DNA of 23,174 nucleotides from Candidatus Gerdarchaeota archaeon (GCA_016840905.1 JAEORM010000288.1:1-23174), one strand, 5' to 3'; positions 1 through 8,652 are shown, numbered from the stretch's first letter. Notes: generated by a model not told the origin, from the letters alone. Translations and numbers: made by a program.

Positions 1-8
1 AAATATCA

Positions 9-2993
9 ATGCTCTTTGCCATTAAACATGCATTACGTGGTTTGAATCGAAGGAAATTAAAGAATTTAATTAATATGATAGGTATTCTTATTGGAGTATC
101 TCTTTTAGCAGGTGTACAGATAGCTACTGATTCTTTAGTGAATGCAATGAAAGAAACAGTTAGTCTTCGATATGGTGATGCTGATATTGTTGTTCAGAAA
201 GGAGAATACGTTTCAGAATTTTTTAACTATACTATTTTTGAACAATTAAGACTTGATTGGGAACTTTATCAGTATATTGATGGCATTGCTCCTAGAATAA
301 CCAATGATGTAATAGTAACCTCTATCACAACAAAACAAACAGAACCTCTGGTTACAGTAATAGGAATAGATCCTTTCTGGGATAAACCGTTTGGCGAGCT
401 TATACCTGATGATACGTATGGTGATAATGACTTTAACTTTGATGATCTTGAGTTTGGTGAGTGTATTATTGGTAGTTTGTTAGCTGAATCTGTAATTGAT
501 TTCAAAGTTGTTGGAGAAGGGGTAAATGAGCAATTATATTTACCTTCTGTAGCACCTATTGTAATGACATATCTAGACAATCAAGGCAATATAAAATATC
601 CATTTCTCAATGTCAAAGGTATAGCTAAACCTGAAGGTAAAGGGGTACTCAATACTGGGTATACTATTTTTATGAAATTGAGCCATTTACAGACGTTGTA
701 TAGTGTAACCAATAATGAAATTAATACAGTGATTATTAGCACTACTGAAGGCAATGATAATGCTTTATTTGTTAAAAATCTAATCCATGAAAGATTAGCG
801 TTCCATTTTGGTGCTGAGGAAAGCGTGCAATATCAAATAGATGCACAAAAATATGAAGCTTTTAAAGACGTTGAAGATTCTGTCCGATCATTTCGGATTA
901 TTTTATATGTTTTTGGTTCACTAATAATTATTTCTGGTGTGATGTTAATTCTAAATATAACATTAATGAATATCGATGAACGCCAACGTTCCATAGGGAT
1001 AATGCGAGCTATTGGTATGTCAAAAAGTCAATTATTAACATCACTTATCACTGAAAGCATGATACTGGGGGGTATGGGTTCTCTATTAGGGTTGGGAGGA
1101 GGCGTTCTTAGTGGTTTAGGTATAATTGGACTTTTAGAAAATTTCCTCAACATAGGTGAAATATTAACTAATATTCCATTAATCGTGAATCCTCTTGGAT
1201 TAATAATAGCCTTTGTAGCAGGACTGCTAATTTCACTAATTGCAGCAATTTATCCAGCATGGAAAGCATCTAAAATCGATATAGTAGACACGATAAACGA
1301 AGTTGAAATTATACAAACCAATAAGCGAAGTGGAAATTGGTCCGTTTTACTAGGTTCTTTATTGATCATTGGTGGTATTGGCACTTTTATTATGTCATTG
1401 ATGATAACACCAGAATGGCGGTGGATGGTTTTTGTAGGAAGTATTTTGGGCTTTCTATTTGGATTAGGATTCACATTTGCAAGAATTATTGGCCCGAGAA
1501 TCTCCTTCAATCTTTTTGCACTTTCATGGATAGCTACAGGGTTATTGTCAGTTTTATTATTAAATCCATATCTAACAAGAATAGAAGTAAATCAAGAAAT
1601 GGCTCTCTATACATTCCTTATTTCTATGTTAGCTCTTGTATTTGGTACGATTATCTTTATAGCTTTAAATTTGGAATGGATTTCCAATCGATTTAATGAT
1701 ATCTTCCAGAAATTTAGAAATTCTAGAGCAATAGGTATAATTTCAATGCGATATGTTGGAAAGAAAAAAACTCGTTCAGCACTTACCTTTGCCATTTTTG
1801 GTGTTATTCTTACTATGAATGTCTTTCTGTCTGTTTTTACTGGGAGCTTCACGTTAGGATTTGATGATTTTGCTGAGATTGAAGAAGGTGGTGTTAATAT
1901 TATTGCCTATTCACCTTTTGGCTCCATAGTGAATGAAACGAATCCAATTAGTAAAATAATGAGTGCTGATCCAAACATCAAAAATGTTGTAGGAATGAAG
2001 TTTGTTTTTTCATTAACAGGTGCATATACAAACCTGAGATTTACTGCTTCGAATGAGACTTATACTACAAGTGAGGTTTTACCTGTACCAACTGATATGT
2101 GGGGAATCAATAATGGATTTATGAATATGACAAAATATAATTTCTATGAAATCTGGGATGAAATAGATGGAGATCCCTGGTTAGCTGCAAATAATTCCGC
2201 CAATAATTATGTTATCCTTCCTGGATTGCTTCAAGAATTTGAGTTCAACCAAGGCGGATTTACTTATACTCTAGATATTAAACTTGGAGATATTGTTAGT
2301 GTAAGTAAAATCAATCTCCTAACAAATGAAATAATTACTGCCAATTATACTATAATCGCTTTTGTAGAAACAACTTCCTATTCTATGTTGTTTTCAAGTT
2401 TTCTTTTTACAAGTGAAGATGCACCAATATTTAATGACATTCCTAATTACAATGCTTTTCTAATACAAACAGATCCTAAATTGAATACTGAAGAGAACAT
2501 ACAAATAAGCAGAGAAGTTGAGAAAAAATTAACAGGTTTTGATACAATTGCACTTAGGGATAGATTAGAATCATTCATGGAGCTGGTCGTTCAATCAATA
2601 AGTTTCATGCAAGCATTTGTTTCCCTTGGATTAGTTGTTGGTGTTCTTGGTCTAATAGTTGTTTCACTCCGAGGAATTACCGAACGAACAAGAGAAATTG
2701 GAATGATGCGTGCCCTTGGTTTTAAACGTATTGAGGTAATAACTGCTGTGGTGGTTGAAATCTTCGCAGTAGCACTTGTAGGATTAGTTATAGGATTGGT
2801 TAATGGTTTTATTTTAGGTAAAGGTATGCATGGACAATATCTAAGTGATTATGGTTTCAAATTTATTGTTCCATGGGGAATGCTTGGGTTATTTACAGCG
2901 ATTACAATTCTTTTGTCAATAATTGCAGCTGTTTTACCTGCAAGAAGAGCTTCAAAAATTCCTCCAAGTGAAGCTTTACGATATACTGGATAA
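9..2993 (+). CDS. FtsX/MacB-family ABC transporter permease, two FtsX units
   Basis: This is a 994-residue integral membrane protein of the FtsX/MacB/LolCE permease family, which works with a LolD/MacB-type ATPase to move lipids, lipoproteins or peptides or to do mechanical work at the membrane. The first helix (about residues 20-42) follows a basic start, then comes an extracytoplasmic domain (about 45-290). A first FtsX core (about 294-420) contains the typical stretch 'DERQRSIGIMRAIGMS'. An extra hydrophobic block (about 445-570) separates it from a second unit: helix at about 595-620, second extracytoplasmic domain, and an FtsX core from about 870 to the end with 'TERTREIGMMRALGF'. Family and topology are clear; substrate is unknown. 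The ATG lies 8 bases from the window edge, so its ribosome site and any upstream ATPase gene cannot be seen. It is convergent with the next gene, with 6 bases between stop codons. Confidence 0.9.
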   Translation: MLFAIKHALRGLNRRKLKNLINMIGILIGVSLLAGVQIATDSLVNAMKETVSLRYGDADIVVQKGEYVSEFFNYTIFEQLRLDWELYQYIDGIAPRITNDVIVTSITTKQTEPLVTVIGIDPFWDKPFGELIPDDTYGDNDFNFDDLEFGECIIGSLLAESVIDFKVVGEGVNEQLYLPSVAPIVMTYLDNQGNIKYPFLNVKGIAKPEGKGVLNTGYTIFMKLSHLQTLYSVTNNEINTVIISTTEGNDNALFVKNLIHERLAFHFGAEESVQYQIDAQKYEAFKDVEDSVRSFRIILYVFGSLIIISGVMLILNITLMNIDERQRSIGIMRAIGMSKSQLLTSLITESMILGGMGSLLGLGGGVLSGLGIIGLLENFLNIGEILTNIPLIVNPLGLIIAFVAGLLISLIAAIYPAWKASKIDIVDTINEVEIIQTNKRSGNWSVLLGSLLIIGGIGTFIMSLMITPEWRWMVFVGSILGFLFGLGFTFARIIGPRISFNLFALSWIATGLLSVLLLNPYLTRIEVNQEMALYTFLISMLALVFGTIIFIALNLEWISNRFNDIFQKFRNSRAIGIISMRYVGKKKTRSALTFAIFGVILTMNVFLSVFTGSFTLGFDDFAEIEEGGVNIIAYSPFGSIVNETNPISKIMSADPNIKNVVGMKFVFSLTGAYTNLRFTASNETYTTSEVLPVPTDMWGINNGFMNMTKYNFYEIWDEIDGDPWLAANNSANNYVILPGLLQEFEFNQGGFTYTLDIKLGDIVSVSKINLLTNEIITANYTIIAFVETTSYSMLFSSFLFTSEDAPIFNDIPNYNAFLIQTDPKLNTEENIQISREVEKKLTGFDTIALRDRLESFMELVVQSISFMQAFVSLGLVVGVLGLIVVSLRGITERTREIGMMRALGFKRIEVITAVVVEIFAVALVGLVIGLVNGFILGKGMHGQYLSDYGFKFIVPWGMLGLFTAITILLSIIAAVLPARRASKIPPSEALRYTG

Positions 2994-2999
2994 TGGAAT

Positions 3000-4394
3000 C
3001 TAAGCATTCCATTCCTTCAATATCGTTGAAGAAACTATTTCATCAAGACAAGGCATACTAGCTAATTGTTCTACTATAGCTTGATATCCTCGACCAATTG
3101 TTCTAGATCGAAGTATAATCATTAAATCATATTTTCCTGTAATAGCAGAGACTTTTTCAACTCCTGGAATACTCTTGATTTTTGCTATATCACAGATTTC
3201 TCCACCTTTGACCTTTGCAAAAATCATTATTTTTACCTCACTCATTGATAAACCAACAATTCCTACAAAGACTAAGATAGCCCCAATCCCTCGCAATAAC
3301 CAGACTACCCATGCAAAATCACCTGAAGGTGTTGGAAATATACCTGGTAAAAACAAGTTGGCAATTAATGTTATTGGTATTCCTGCGACCACAGATACTG
3401 ATGATAAAGTATTAACGATAGACATTTTTCCCATAGCTAGAGCTCTAACATAGAAGATTCGTGCAATATAAACAAGTAACATAGATAACGATATTGGTAA
3501 TAATCCCTTTATGAAAGTTGATTTAAAAACCCCCCAACTATCAGCATCCATAAAAGGTAAAGTAAATATTATTGTAAAGAAAGACATGAAAAATAACGTC
3601 CATAATCGAATATTAGTTGAATCTAATGTTTGTCCTTTTTCATTCTTAACATTAACAGCCTTCTTTTGAAAGATAACATAAACAGCTGCAATTGAATTTA
3701 AAACAAGGAAAACCAACAACAAATCTACCCAAGATGAACCGTCACTGCTTGATAAATCAATAGCAGCTAAAATAACTCCTATTACAATCATAATTATAGA
3801 TTGAATTTCTATTGCTGCTGGTTTTGATTTGTCAATAACCAAATCACCAATTATAAGATAAACGACCACAAATTGTGATGCTGGTAGGAATACAGAAATG
3901 GACATATCTTTAATCAAAATGAAATAAACAAGAGTATTTATTCCTGAGAAAAAACCTGAAAGACCCAACCAAAGAAACATTTTCTTATTAGGAATTTTTA
4001 TACCATAAAATTGTGGGTCAATATATTGACCTAGAAAAGAATATTTTCTTTTGAACTCCTTTTTAGGAGGTATAACAGGACTAGTCGAATCTGTTTGCGA
4101 TTGTGTTGAAGTGGTATTTTTATTTTTAGAGAATTTACTTATGATTTTTTCCAAGGGTTTTTTACTAACTGGAATCCATAATACTAAAACAAAAATAACA
4201 CTAACAATTGTACCTATTAGCATTGATTGAATAGCAAAAGCATATTCATCATCAACAATTCTAATAACTGTATAATTATCAATAGCAACCCATATAGCTC
4301 CTATGATACCAGAAAGAACAGCTAAAATAATGAAAGTATATTTTCGACTTATTTTCTGAATGGGTCTAGTTGTTCGATCTACCATAGGAATCAT
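3000..4394 (-). CDS. EamA/DMT-like transporter fused to a C-terminal Lrp/AsnC RAM domain
   Basis: The 464-residue protein has about ten hydrophobic segments between residues 20 and 385, arranged as in the EamA/drug-metabolite transporter superfamily, with a charged Ser/Thr-rich loop around 85-120. The last helix (about 365-385) runs straight into a soluble domain (about 388-463) that reads as an Lrp/AsnC effector-binding (RAM) domain: 'IPGVEKVSAITGKYDLMI' has the usual beta-alpha-beta spacing and the G-x-YD motif. RAM domains bind amino acids and form dimers or octamers, so I infer a small-molecule exporter whose activity is gated by an amino acid on the cytoplasmic side. No HTH is present. 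A stand-alone RAM gene lies 9 bases upstream on the same strand, so the two are almost certainly co-transcribed. The start is ATG; a second ATG three codons in is also possible. Fold and fusion are seen; substrate and gating are inference. Confidence 0.85.
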   Translation of the reverse strand: MIPMVDRTTRPIQKISRKYTFIILAVLSGIIGAIWVAIDNYTVIRIVDDEYAFAIQSMLIGTIVSVIFVLVLWIPVSKKPLEKIISKFSKNKNTTSTQSQTDSTSPVIPPKKEFKRKYSFLGQYIDPQFYGIKIPNKKMFLWLGLSGFFSGINTLVYFILIKDMSISVFLPASQFVVVYLIIGDLVIDKSKPAAIEIQSIIMIVIGVILAAIDLSSSDGSSWVDLLLVFLVLNSIAAVYVIFQKKAVNVKNEKGQTLDSTNIRLWTLFFMSFFTIIFTLPFMDADSWGVFKSTFIKGLLPISLSMLLVYIARIFYVRALAMGKMSIVNTLSSVSVVAGIPITLIANLFLPGIFPTPSGDFAWVVWLLRGIGAILVFVGIVGLSMSEVKIMIFAKVKGGEICDIAKIKSIPGVEKVSAITGKYDLMIILRSRTIGRGYQAIVEQLASMPCLDEIVSSTILKEWNA

Positions 4395-4403
4395 CAGCTT
4401 TAT

Positions 4404-4658
4404 CTAGAATTCTTTTTGTATAACTGAAGTGTTAGTTTCCAATATACCATCTATTAGATGTATTTCTTGGGTTCTATTGTACATTTCATCCATTGTTTCA
4501 GTTTCAATACGAACAATTATATCATATTCACCTGTTATAACTGCAACTGAGGTCACATTAGGAATTTGTTTTAATTTAGCTAGAACATCACTAGTTTTTC
4601 CTAATTTTACTGATAGCATTATGTAAGCTTTAACTTGTTCATGGGTGTCACTACTCAT
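4404..4658 (-). CDS. Stand-alone Lrp/AsnC RAM-domain protein
   Basis: This small protein (84 residues from the ATG at 4658) is almost entirely one RAM (Lrp/AsnC ligand-binding) domain without the usual N-terminal HTH. Diagnostic stretches are the first strand 'VKAYIMLSV', the helix ending 'LKQIPNVTSVAVITGEYD', and the C-terminal strand ending 'TSVIQKEF'. Single-RAM proteins (SraA-like) are common in archaea and bind amino acids or assemble with larger RAM proteins. Its domain matches the one at the end of the adjacent transporter, with TGEYD against TGKYD, so a mixed RAM oligomer or shared ligand is plausible. A longer form starting at TTG 4682, preceded by 'GAGAT', would add 8 residues; I prefer the ATG because the domain begins about 8 residues after it. 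It ends in TAG, 9 bases before the transporter start. Confidence 0.85.
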   Translation of the reverse strand: MSSDTHEQVKAYIMLSVKLGKTSDVLAKLKQIPNVTSVAVITGEYDIIVRIETETMDEMYNRTQEIHLIDGILETNTSVIQKEF

Positions 4659-4847
4659 TATTAATCCCACATTTGGTTTCAATTAATCTCTTACTTAAGA
4701 ATAATTCCATTGATGAAAATATCTCTTTTGATATAAAATAATTTAATAAGAGAGATAGTGGATTCTTTATTTTGAATCTAGGAAATACTTATTATGTAGA
4801 TAGATATTCTCATAATGGAAAATCCGATTTAAAGGTGAAGGCTTTAA

Positions 4848-5315
4848 TTGACATTAGAAACAGTAGAGGAATTGATAATATTCATTGATTTGGATAATTT
4901 CAAAGAGATTTCTGAAAAGCAAGGTTGGGTATCCTATAAGCCAAATGATATCACCGGTACTATGACCCAACTTATATTAAAATTCATTAGAAAATAGCTT
5001 GGGGAAGTTATCTATGGATTAGATGAAATAAGGGGAACTGAGGAATGTATGATCAGATTAACAGGGGCATTATCCCATGAAGATATAATAACTGATCTCG
5101 AGAATATCCTAAATGAAATTCAGGAACAAGGTAAAGAATGCGGCTGTGAAGTCACTGCAAGTATTGGCGTTTCTCGAGGACCTTATACACTCATTACCCC
5201 AACAGGACCATATCAGTGGTCCAAAAGACTATTTAAAGGACAAGCTCAAAGATTAGCTCATAAAGCTTTAAGAAAAGCTAAGAAAAATGGTGGAAATTGT
5301 ATAATATTCCTATAA
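4848..5315 (+). pseudogene. GGDEF-like nucleotidyl-cyclase-fold gene split by an in-frame TAG
   Basis: One reading frame runs from a TTG at 4848, with ribosome site AGGTGA at 4833-4838, to a stop ending at 5315, interrupted only by a TAG at 4995-4997 (codon 50). Read across that codon, about 155 residues follow the GGDEF fold: 'FIDLDNFKEISEKQG' matches the first metal-Asp strand and helix, 'RGTEECMIRLTGA' lies where GG(D/E)EF and the next strand belong, 'TASIGVSRG' matches the next strand, and 'AHKALRKAKKNGGNCIIF' matches the classic 'A-ALYxAKxxGRN' end. The signature GGDEF is degenerate (RGTEE), so diguanylate cyclase activity is unlikely even if read through. A second start, ATG 5049 with GAGG at 5040-5043, could yield the C-terminal 88 residues alone. 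TAG ends at least four other genes here, which argues against pyrrolysine decoding. Nonsense mutation, read-through and base-call error remain possible. Confidence 0.7.
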
Positions 5316-5347
5316 TTATTGATAATATTGTTTGAGCGGTATGAATT

Positions 5348-5983
5348 TTGATTAGTAAAAGTGGAGAAAAAAAATCAGCTAAAAATTCAAACATTTTTTT
5401 AGTAGATATGCATATACACACTGTAAACTCCCATGATGGTCGTGTAACTTTAGAAGAAATTTTAATTGAACTTACAGGTATGGTAAATGCTATTACTATA
5501 ACAGATCATGATTTTCTAAGTAATTATCCCAAAGAAACCTTGAAAATTTTAGAAGAAAAATATCAGGTTAAAGTTTTCACAAATTCAGCTGAAATTTCAA
5601 CCACTGAAGGTGACATTTTAGCTTATGGTATTTCTGCTGCTCCTTCAAGAATGATGAATCCTGAAGAAATAATTAATATTGTCCATTCTGAAGGTGGTAT
5701 TGTTGTAGCAGCTCATCCATTTACTCCTCTAGGTGTAGGAGATTTAGTTTATGATTTAAATTTTGACGCTATTGAAATTAATGGTTCAAGACCAACTGTT
5801 GCTAATCAACAAGCAAGAGAAGCAGCTCATCTTTTAGATTTACCTTGTACTGGAGGTAGTGATTCACATTCACGATTTGATATTGCTACTTGCGTTACTT
5901 TATTTACTAAAACATTAAATTCCATTGATGAGTTGATTAGTGAAATAAAAAAGGGGAATTGTTCCCCATTATTTCTAAGATAA
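5348..5983 (+). CDS. PHP-domain metal-dependent hydrolase (phosphoesterase-like)
   Basis: The 211-residue protein is a compact PHP domain, the trinuclear-metal fold of histidinol phosphatase HisK and related phosphoesterases. Metal-binding motifs appear in order: D20-M-H22-I-H24, D53-H-D55, E82 in 'SAEIS', H123 in 'AAHPF', and D172-S-H174 in 'GGSDSH'. The size fits short archaeal PHP proteins with no extra domain; the substrate cannot be told from sequence. TTG 5348 is the chosen start, because the next in-frame ATG is inside the first metal motif. No strong ribosome site precedes it, and a five-codon ATG reading frame at 5341 overlaps it. It lies 32 bases after the interrupted GGDEF-like gene and may share its transcript. 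It converges on trpS with 18 bases between the genes. Confidence 0.88.
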   Translation: MISKSGEKKSAKNSNIFLVDMHIHTVNSHDGRVTLEEILIELTGMVNAITITDHDFLSNYPKETLKILEEKYQVKVFTNSAEISTTEGDILAYGISAAPSRMMNPEEIINIVHSEGGIVVAAHPFTPLGVGDLVYDLNFDAIEINGSRPTVANQQAREAAHLLDLPCTGGSDSHSRFDIATCVTLFTKTLNSIDELISEIKKGNCSPLFLR

Positions 5984-6001
5984 AATTTAGGTAGAATTAT
6001 T

Positions 6002-7147
6002 TTAGTCCTTAATTATTAGCTTATCAATCAATTCTTTTGAAATCTTATTTCTACGCTCTTGATGTTCAGAAATAAATAGCTTAACCTTTTCCGCTAATGC
6101 TTTTTTACATTGACCGCATAATAGTTTCCCACCCAAACAATCGTTTCTCATTTGAGCCATCTTTTCATCATCAGGTTCAAAAAGATAATATTCATACCAA
6201 TAAACATTACATTTATCTGGTTCTCCACCTAATTCTCGTTGTTCCTCAATTGTTGTTCGACCACCAGTAAATGATCGCATAATTTTCTTTTTAGCGTCAT
6301 TTGGTGAGTCTGTAGTGAAAAGACAAGTATCAGGTTCTGATGCGGACATTTTCCCTCCTTCAGCTAAACCTGGGAAGAATTTACAATGAATAGCAGTAGG
6401 TTTATAGTACCCTAGCTTTGGTGCAACATCTCGAGTTATTCGCCAATAAGGATCTTGATCAATAGCTGCAGGTATTAAAATGGGTACATTTTTACCTTTC
6501 AATACAGATGGTAGAAAACAAGGCATAGCTTGGATTGATGGATAAAAAATCATACCGATATTAGATTCATTAACAAAACCAAAAACAGCTTTTGCTGTTG
6601 AAAAGGTTACTCTTTTGGCTACTTCTGCTGCTATTTGATACATTGTTTTTGTTAACTGTGAATCAAATATGAAATGTGTTTTTTTAGGATCAAATCCAAC
6701 TGCAAGAATATCCTTAGCATTTTCATATGCAAAATTCTGTGTTTGTTCGAAAGTCAAATTTTGATTGAAGAGAAATTTCTCATCATCAGTTAATTGGAAA
6801 TAAAGCTCTACATCAAAAATATCTTGAAGCCACTTGGTAAAAATCCATGGTACAAGATGTCCTAAATGTGTATGACCAGATGGTCCTCTTCCAGTGTATA
6901 AAGCAAATTTTTCTCCTTTTTCATACAAATTTAAAATCCAATCAAAATCTCTATGACTGAAGAAAAGCCCTCTCCTTAAAAGGAGATGAAGTTCCCCACC
7001 ACTATACTTTTTTATTTTTGATATTTCTTTATTTGTTAATAGAGTTGTTCCGAATTTCTTAACCAATTTTTGATAATCAATAATACCACTAACTTCCCAT
7101 GGTGTTACAATCATTTCATTTGATTTTTTTTCTGAATCTTTCGACAT
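6002..7147 (-). CDS. trpS: Tryptophanyl-tRNA synthetase, archaeal/eukaryotic type
   Basis: This class I aminoacyl-tRNA synthetase charges tRNA(Trp) with tryptophan in the cytoplasm. The catalytic Rossmann fold is marked by the HIGH-type motif H94-L-G-H97 within 'GPSGHTHLGHL' and by K266-MSAS. The region around 'VFGFVNESNIGMIFYP', the 'AAIDQDPYWRITRD' segment and the N-terminal extension with 'VTPWEVSG' are typical of the archaeal/eukaryal rather than the bacterial enzyme. The C-terminal part contains 'CGQCKK'. Length (381) is normal for archaea and the protein looks intact. The ATG start is supported by the family N-terminus, though only a weak purine-rich ribosome site precedes it. An AT-rich tract at about 7200-7230 could provide its own promoter, so it is probably monocistronic. 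Confidence 0.96.
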   Translation of the reverse strand: MSKDSEKKSNEMIVTPWEVSGIIDYQKLVKKFGTTLLTNKEISKIKKYSGGELHLLLRRGLFFSHRDFDWILNLYEKGEKFALYTGRGPSGHTHLGHLVPWIFTKWLQDIFDVELYFQLTDDEKFLFNQNLTFEQTQNFAYENAKDILAVGFDPKKTHFIFDSQLTKTMYQIAAEVAKRVTFSTAKAVFGFVNESNIGMIFYPSIQAMPCFLPSVLKGKNVPILIPAAIDQDPYWRITRDVAPKLGYYKPTAIHCKFFPGLAEGGKMSASEPDTCLFTTDSPNDAKKKIMRSFTGGRTTIEEQRELGGEPDKCNVYWYEYYLFEPDDEKMAQMRNDCLGGKLLCGQCKKALAEKVKLFISEHQERRNKISKELIDKLIIKD

Positions 7148-7295
7148 TTTTCTATCATCTAGCTTTTCATATTTGATTCTAATATTTAATACATTAGGAA
7201 TTTTCTAATTTAATAAAAAGTCTTTCATCGTCTAAAAATGATATACATCAGTTAAAAAATAAAAATTTTGAAGATAGGTAACTAACAATTGATTA

Positions 7296-7934
7296 TTAAT
7301 TATCATCTTCATGGGATTCATTGCCATCGATTAACCCTAATTCAATGGTTTTAGGTTCATTGGTATCTATAAAACTTGAATCTTCTGTCACTTCGCCAAT
7401 TATTATTGTGCCATCTTCATCATCTAAATCCTTAATTAAATCAGGATCACCAGTTTCTTTGAACCACTCACCACGGATATCATAAGCCTGTTCGTTCTTG
7501 ATCATTTCTTCTCTTTCTTGGATCCTATCCATACTAGCATACCATTCATCCATTTTCTTAGAACGTGCAGCTTTTTCCTGACGACGCTTTTGTATTTCAG
7601 TAGGTGAGAATTTCCATCTTAGCCATTGACCAAATTTCATATTATGTGGTTTAAGGATATATTTCCTAACAAAATATTGTATAGCTAAAATTTGTATAAA
7701 AACGATTAAAACGACAACTACAATCAAAACCCAATCGGTACCATAAATACCTCCAGTAATTATTGCATACATAGCCATTGGTATTATAGCTATTGCTAAA
7801 ATTAATGCTGGAATACCAAGGAAAATAAACAAACCTTCTATTAAATAAAACAAAATGACATAGACAACATCGCCAAAGCCACTTGTACCGCCTCTCTGCT
7901 TTTTCTCTGGTGGAACATAGGTCAATTTAATCAC
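7296..7934 (-). CDS. Unknown membrane protein: two helices plus charged cytoplasmic tail
   Basis: I do not recognise this 212-residue protein. After a short basic N-terminus it has two hydrophobic stretches: a long one at about residues 24-60, which could be one long or two short helices, and one at about 66-90. A basic, amphipathic segment (about 90-145, rich in K, R, E and Q) looks helical and may form a coiled coil. The last 65 residues are strongly acidic and probably disordered. It is likely an inner-membrane anchor with a cytoplasmic tail. The start is GTG at 7934, about 11 bases downstream of the predicted transcription start. It lies between trpS and carS on the same strand, with gaps of 148 and 93 bases, and it has its own promoter, so it need not be functionally linked to either. 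Confidence 0.75.
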   Translation of the reverse strand: MIKLTYVPPEKKQRGGTSGFGDVVYVILFYLIEGLFIFLGIPALILAIAIIPMAMYAIITGGIYGTDWVLIVVVVLIVFIQILAIQYFVRKYILKPHNMKFGQWLRWKFSPTEIQKRRQEKAARSKKMDEWYASMDRIQEREEMIKNEQAYDIRGEWFKETGDPDLIKDLDDEDGTIIIGEVTEDSSFIDTNEPKTIELGLIDGNESHEDDN

Positions 7935-7964
7935 AACATAGACTTTCTATGTATGCTTTCGTTT

Positions 7965-7992
7965 CTATATTTATAAGCTCTTGTTTTATTAC
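7965..7992 (-). promoter_or_regulatory. TATA promoter of the unknown membrane protein, with element shared with carS
   Basis: Read on the minus strand, AATAAAACAAGAG leads into CTTATAAATATAG, a good archaeal TATA box at about 7965-7977. It is centred about 37 bases upstream of the GTG start. With the usual 25-27 base offset, transcription would begin near 7945 and give a very short leader. The upstream block AATAAAACAAGA recurs in front of the carS TATA-like box. Confidence 0.55.
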
Positions 7993-8027
7993 AAAAAATC
8001 TTTAAAAAGAAATGAGGTGAAAAACTT

Positions 8028-8567
8028 CTACCACCAAACATCTTTCCAACCCATTGTATACCCAACTGCGTTTGCAGCAAAATGTACACAACCAGCTAAT
8101 GGTAACATAATAATCCAATAGGTCCATGGAAATGCAACATTAATTCTAGCTAACGCTAACCCAAAAACCATGAATCCTATTTGGTCCATTATAATTAGAG
8201 AACCACCAGACGGTATATTCACTCTACGTTTTATAAAAGAACCAACCACATCACCTAAAACAGCACCAAATCCTTGTAGAAAACCATTAGTGATTGGTAT
8301 ATCAAAACCAATTCCTACATTATTTATTAGAAAATATCTTGTTAGCAAACCAACTAAAAATCCACTGATAAACCCTGCAGCAAATCCTCTAATTGTTTTG
8401 TTATTTCCTAATATTCTTCTACCGTCAAACCAATTCTTACGAAAGTCCATAGGTAATCCTCCGCCAAACAATAAAGGTGTAACATTTGCTACAAGACAAG
8501 GCAAAACAAAGAAGATAGCATTAAAGACTTCTGATTCTTTAAGTGTTTCAAACCACGATAGAAGCAT
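8028..8567 (-). CDS. carS: CDP-archaeol synthase (CarS, former DUF46)
   Basis: CarS is the membrane cytidylyltransferase that activates unsaturated archaetidic acid (2,3-bis-geranylgeranylglyceryl phosphate) with CTP to make CDP-archaeol, the branch point to archaeal phospholipid head groups. The 179-residue protein has the family hallmarks: 'VANVTPLLFGGGLPMDF', then 'DGRRILGNNKTIRGFAAG' with the conserved Asp, Lys and Arg of the CTP-binding loops, 'GAVLGDVVGSFIKRR', and 'DQIGFMVFG' with its conserved Asp. About five hydrophobic helices alternate with these loops, as in the known CarS fold. Length is typical. The ATG at 8567 has 'AAGTGAT' about 7 bases upstream. It is direct evidence for an archaeal host. 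Confidence 0.95.
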   Translation of the reverse strand: MLLSWFETLKESEVFNAIFFVLPCLVANVTPLLFGGGLPMDFRKNWFDGRRILGNNKTIRGFAAGFISGFLVGLLTRYFLINNVGIGFDIPITNGFLQGFGAVLGDVVGSFIKRRVNIPSGGSLIIMDQIGFMVFGLALARINVAFPWTYWIIMLPLAGCVHFAANAVGYTMGWKDVWW

Positions 8568-8624
8568 AGTAATATCACTTTCATTTTTTTACCAAGACAT
8601 TAACATACGAATTAGGATTATAAG

Positions 8625-8652
8625 CTATTAAAAGATTCTTGTTTTATTGCAC
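8625..8652 (-). promoter_or_regulatory. Probable carS promoter
   Basis: On the minus strand AATAAAACAAGAAT precedes CTTTTAATAG, a weak TATA-like box centred about 62 bases before the carS ATG, predicting a leader of about 35 bases. The block AATAAAACAAGA is identical to the one upstream of the TATA box of the next gene on this strand. Confidence 0.45.

Noticed and set aside
1337..1696. Plus-strand ORF of 119 codons inside the FtsX permease gene
   Set aside because: It is out of frame within a clear transmembrane coding region and reads as a random Trp/Phe/Ile-rich translation.
4995..4997. TAG as a pyrrolysine codon
   Set aside because: TAG is the normal stop of at least four other genes in this window (stops at 3000, 4404, 8028 and 22849), there is no pyl gene here, and GGDEF proteins are not known pyrrolysine users. 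Kept only as a remote alternative.
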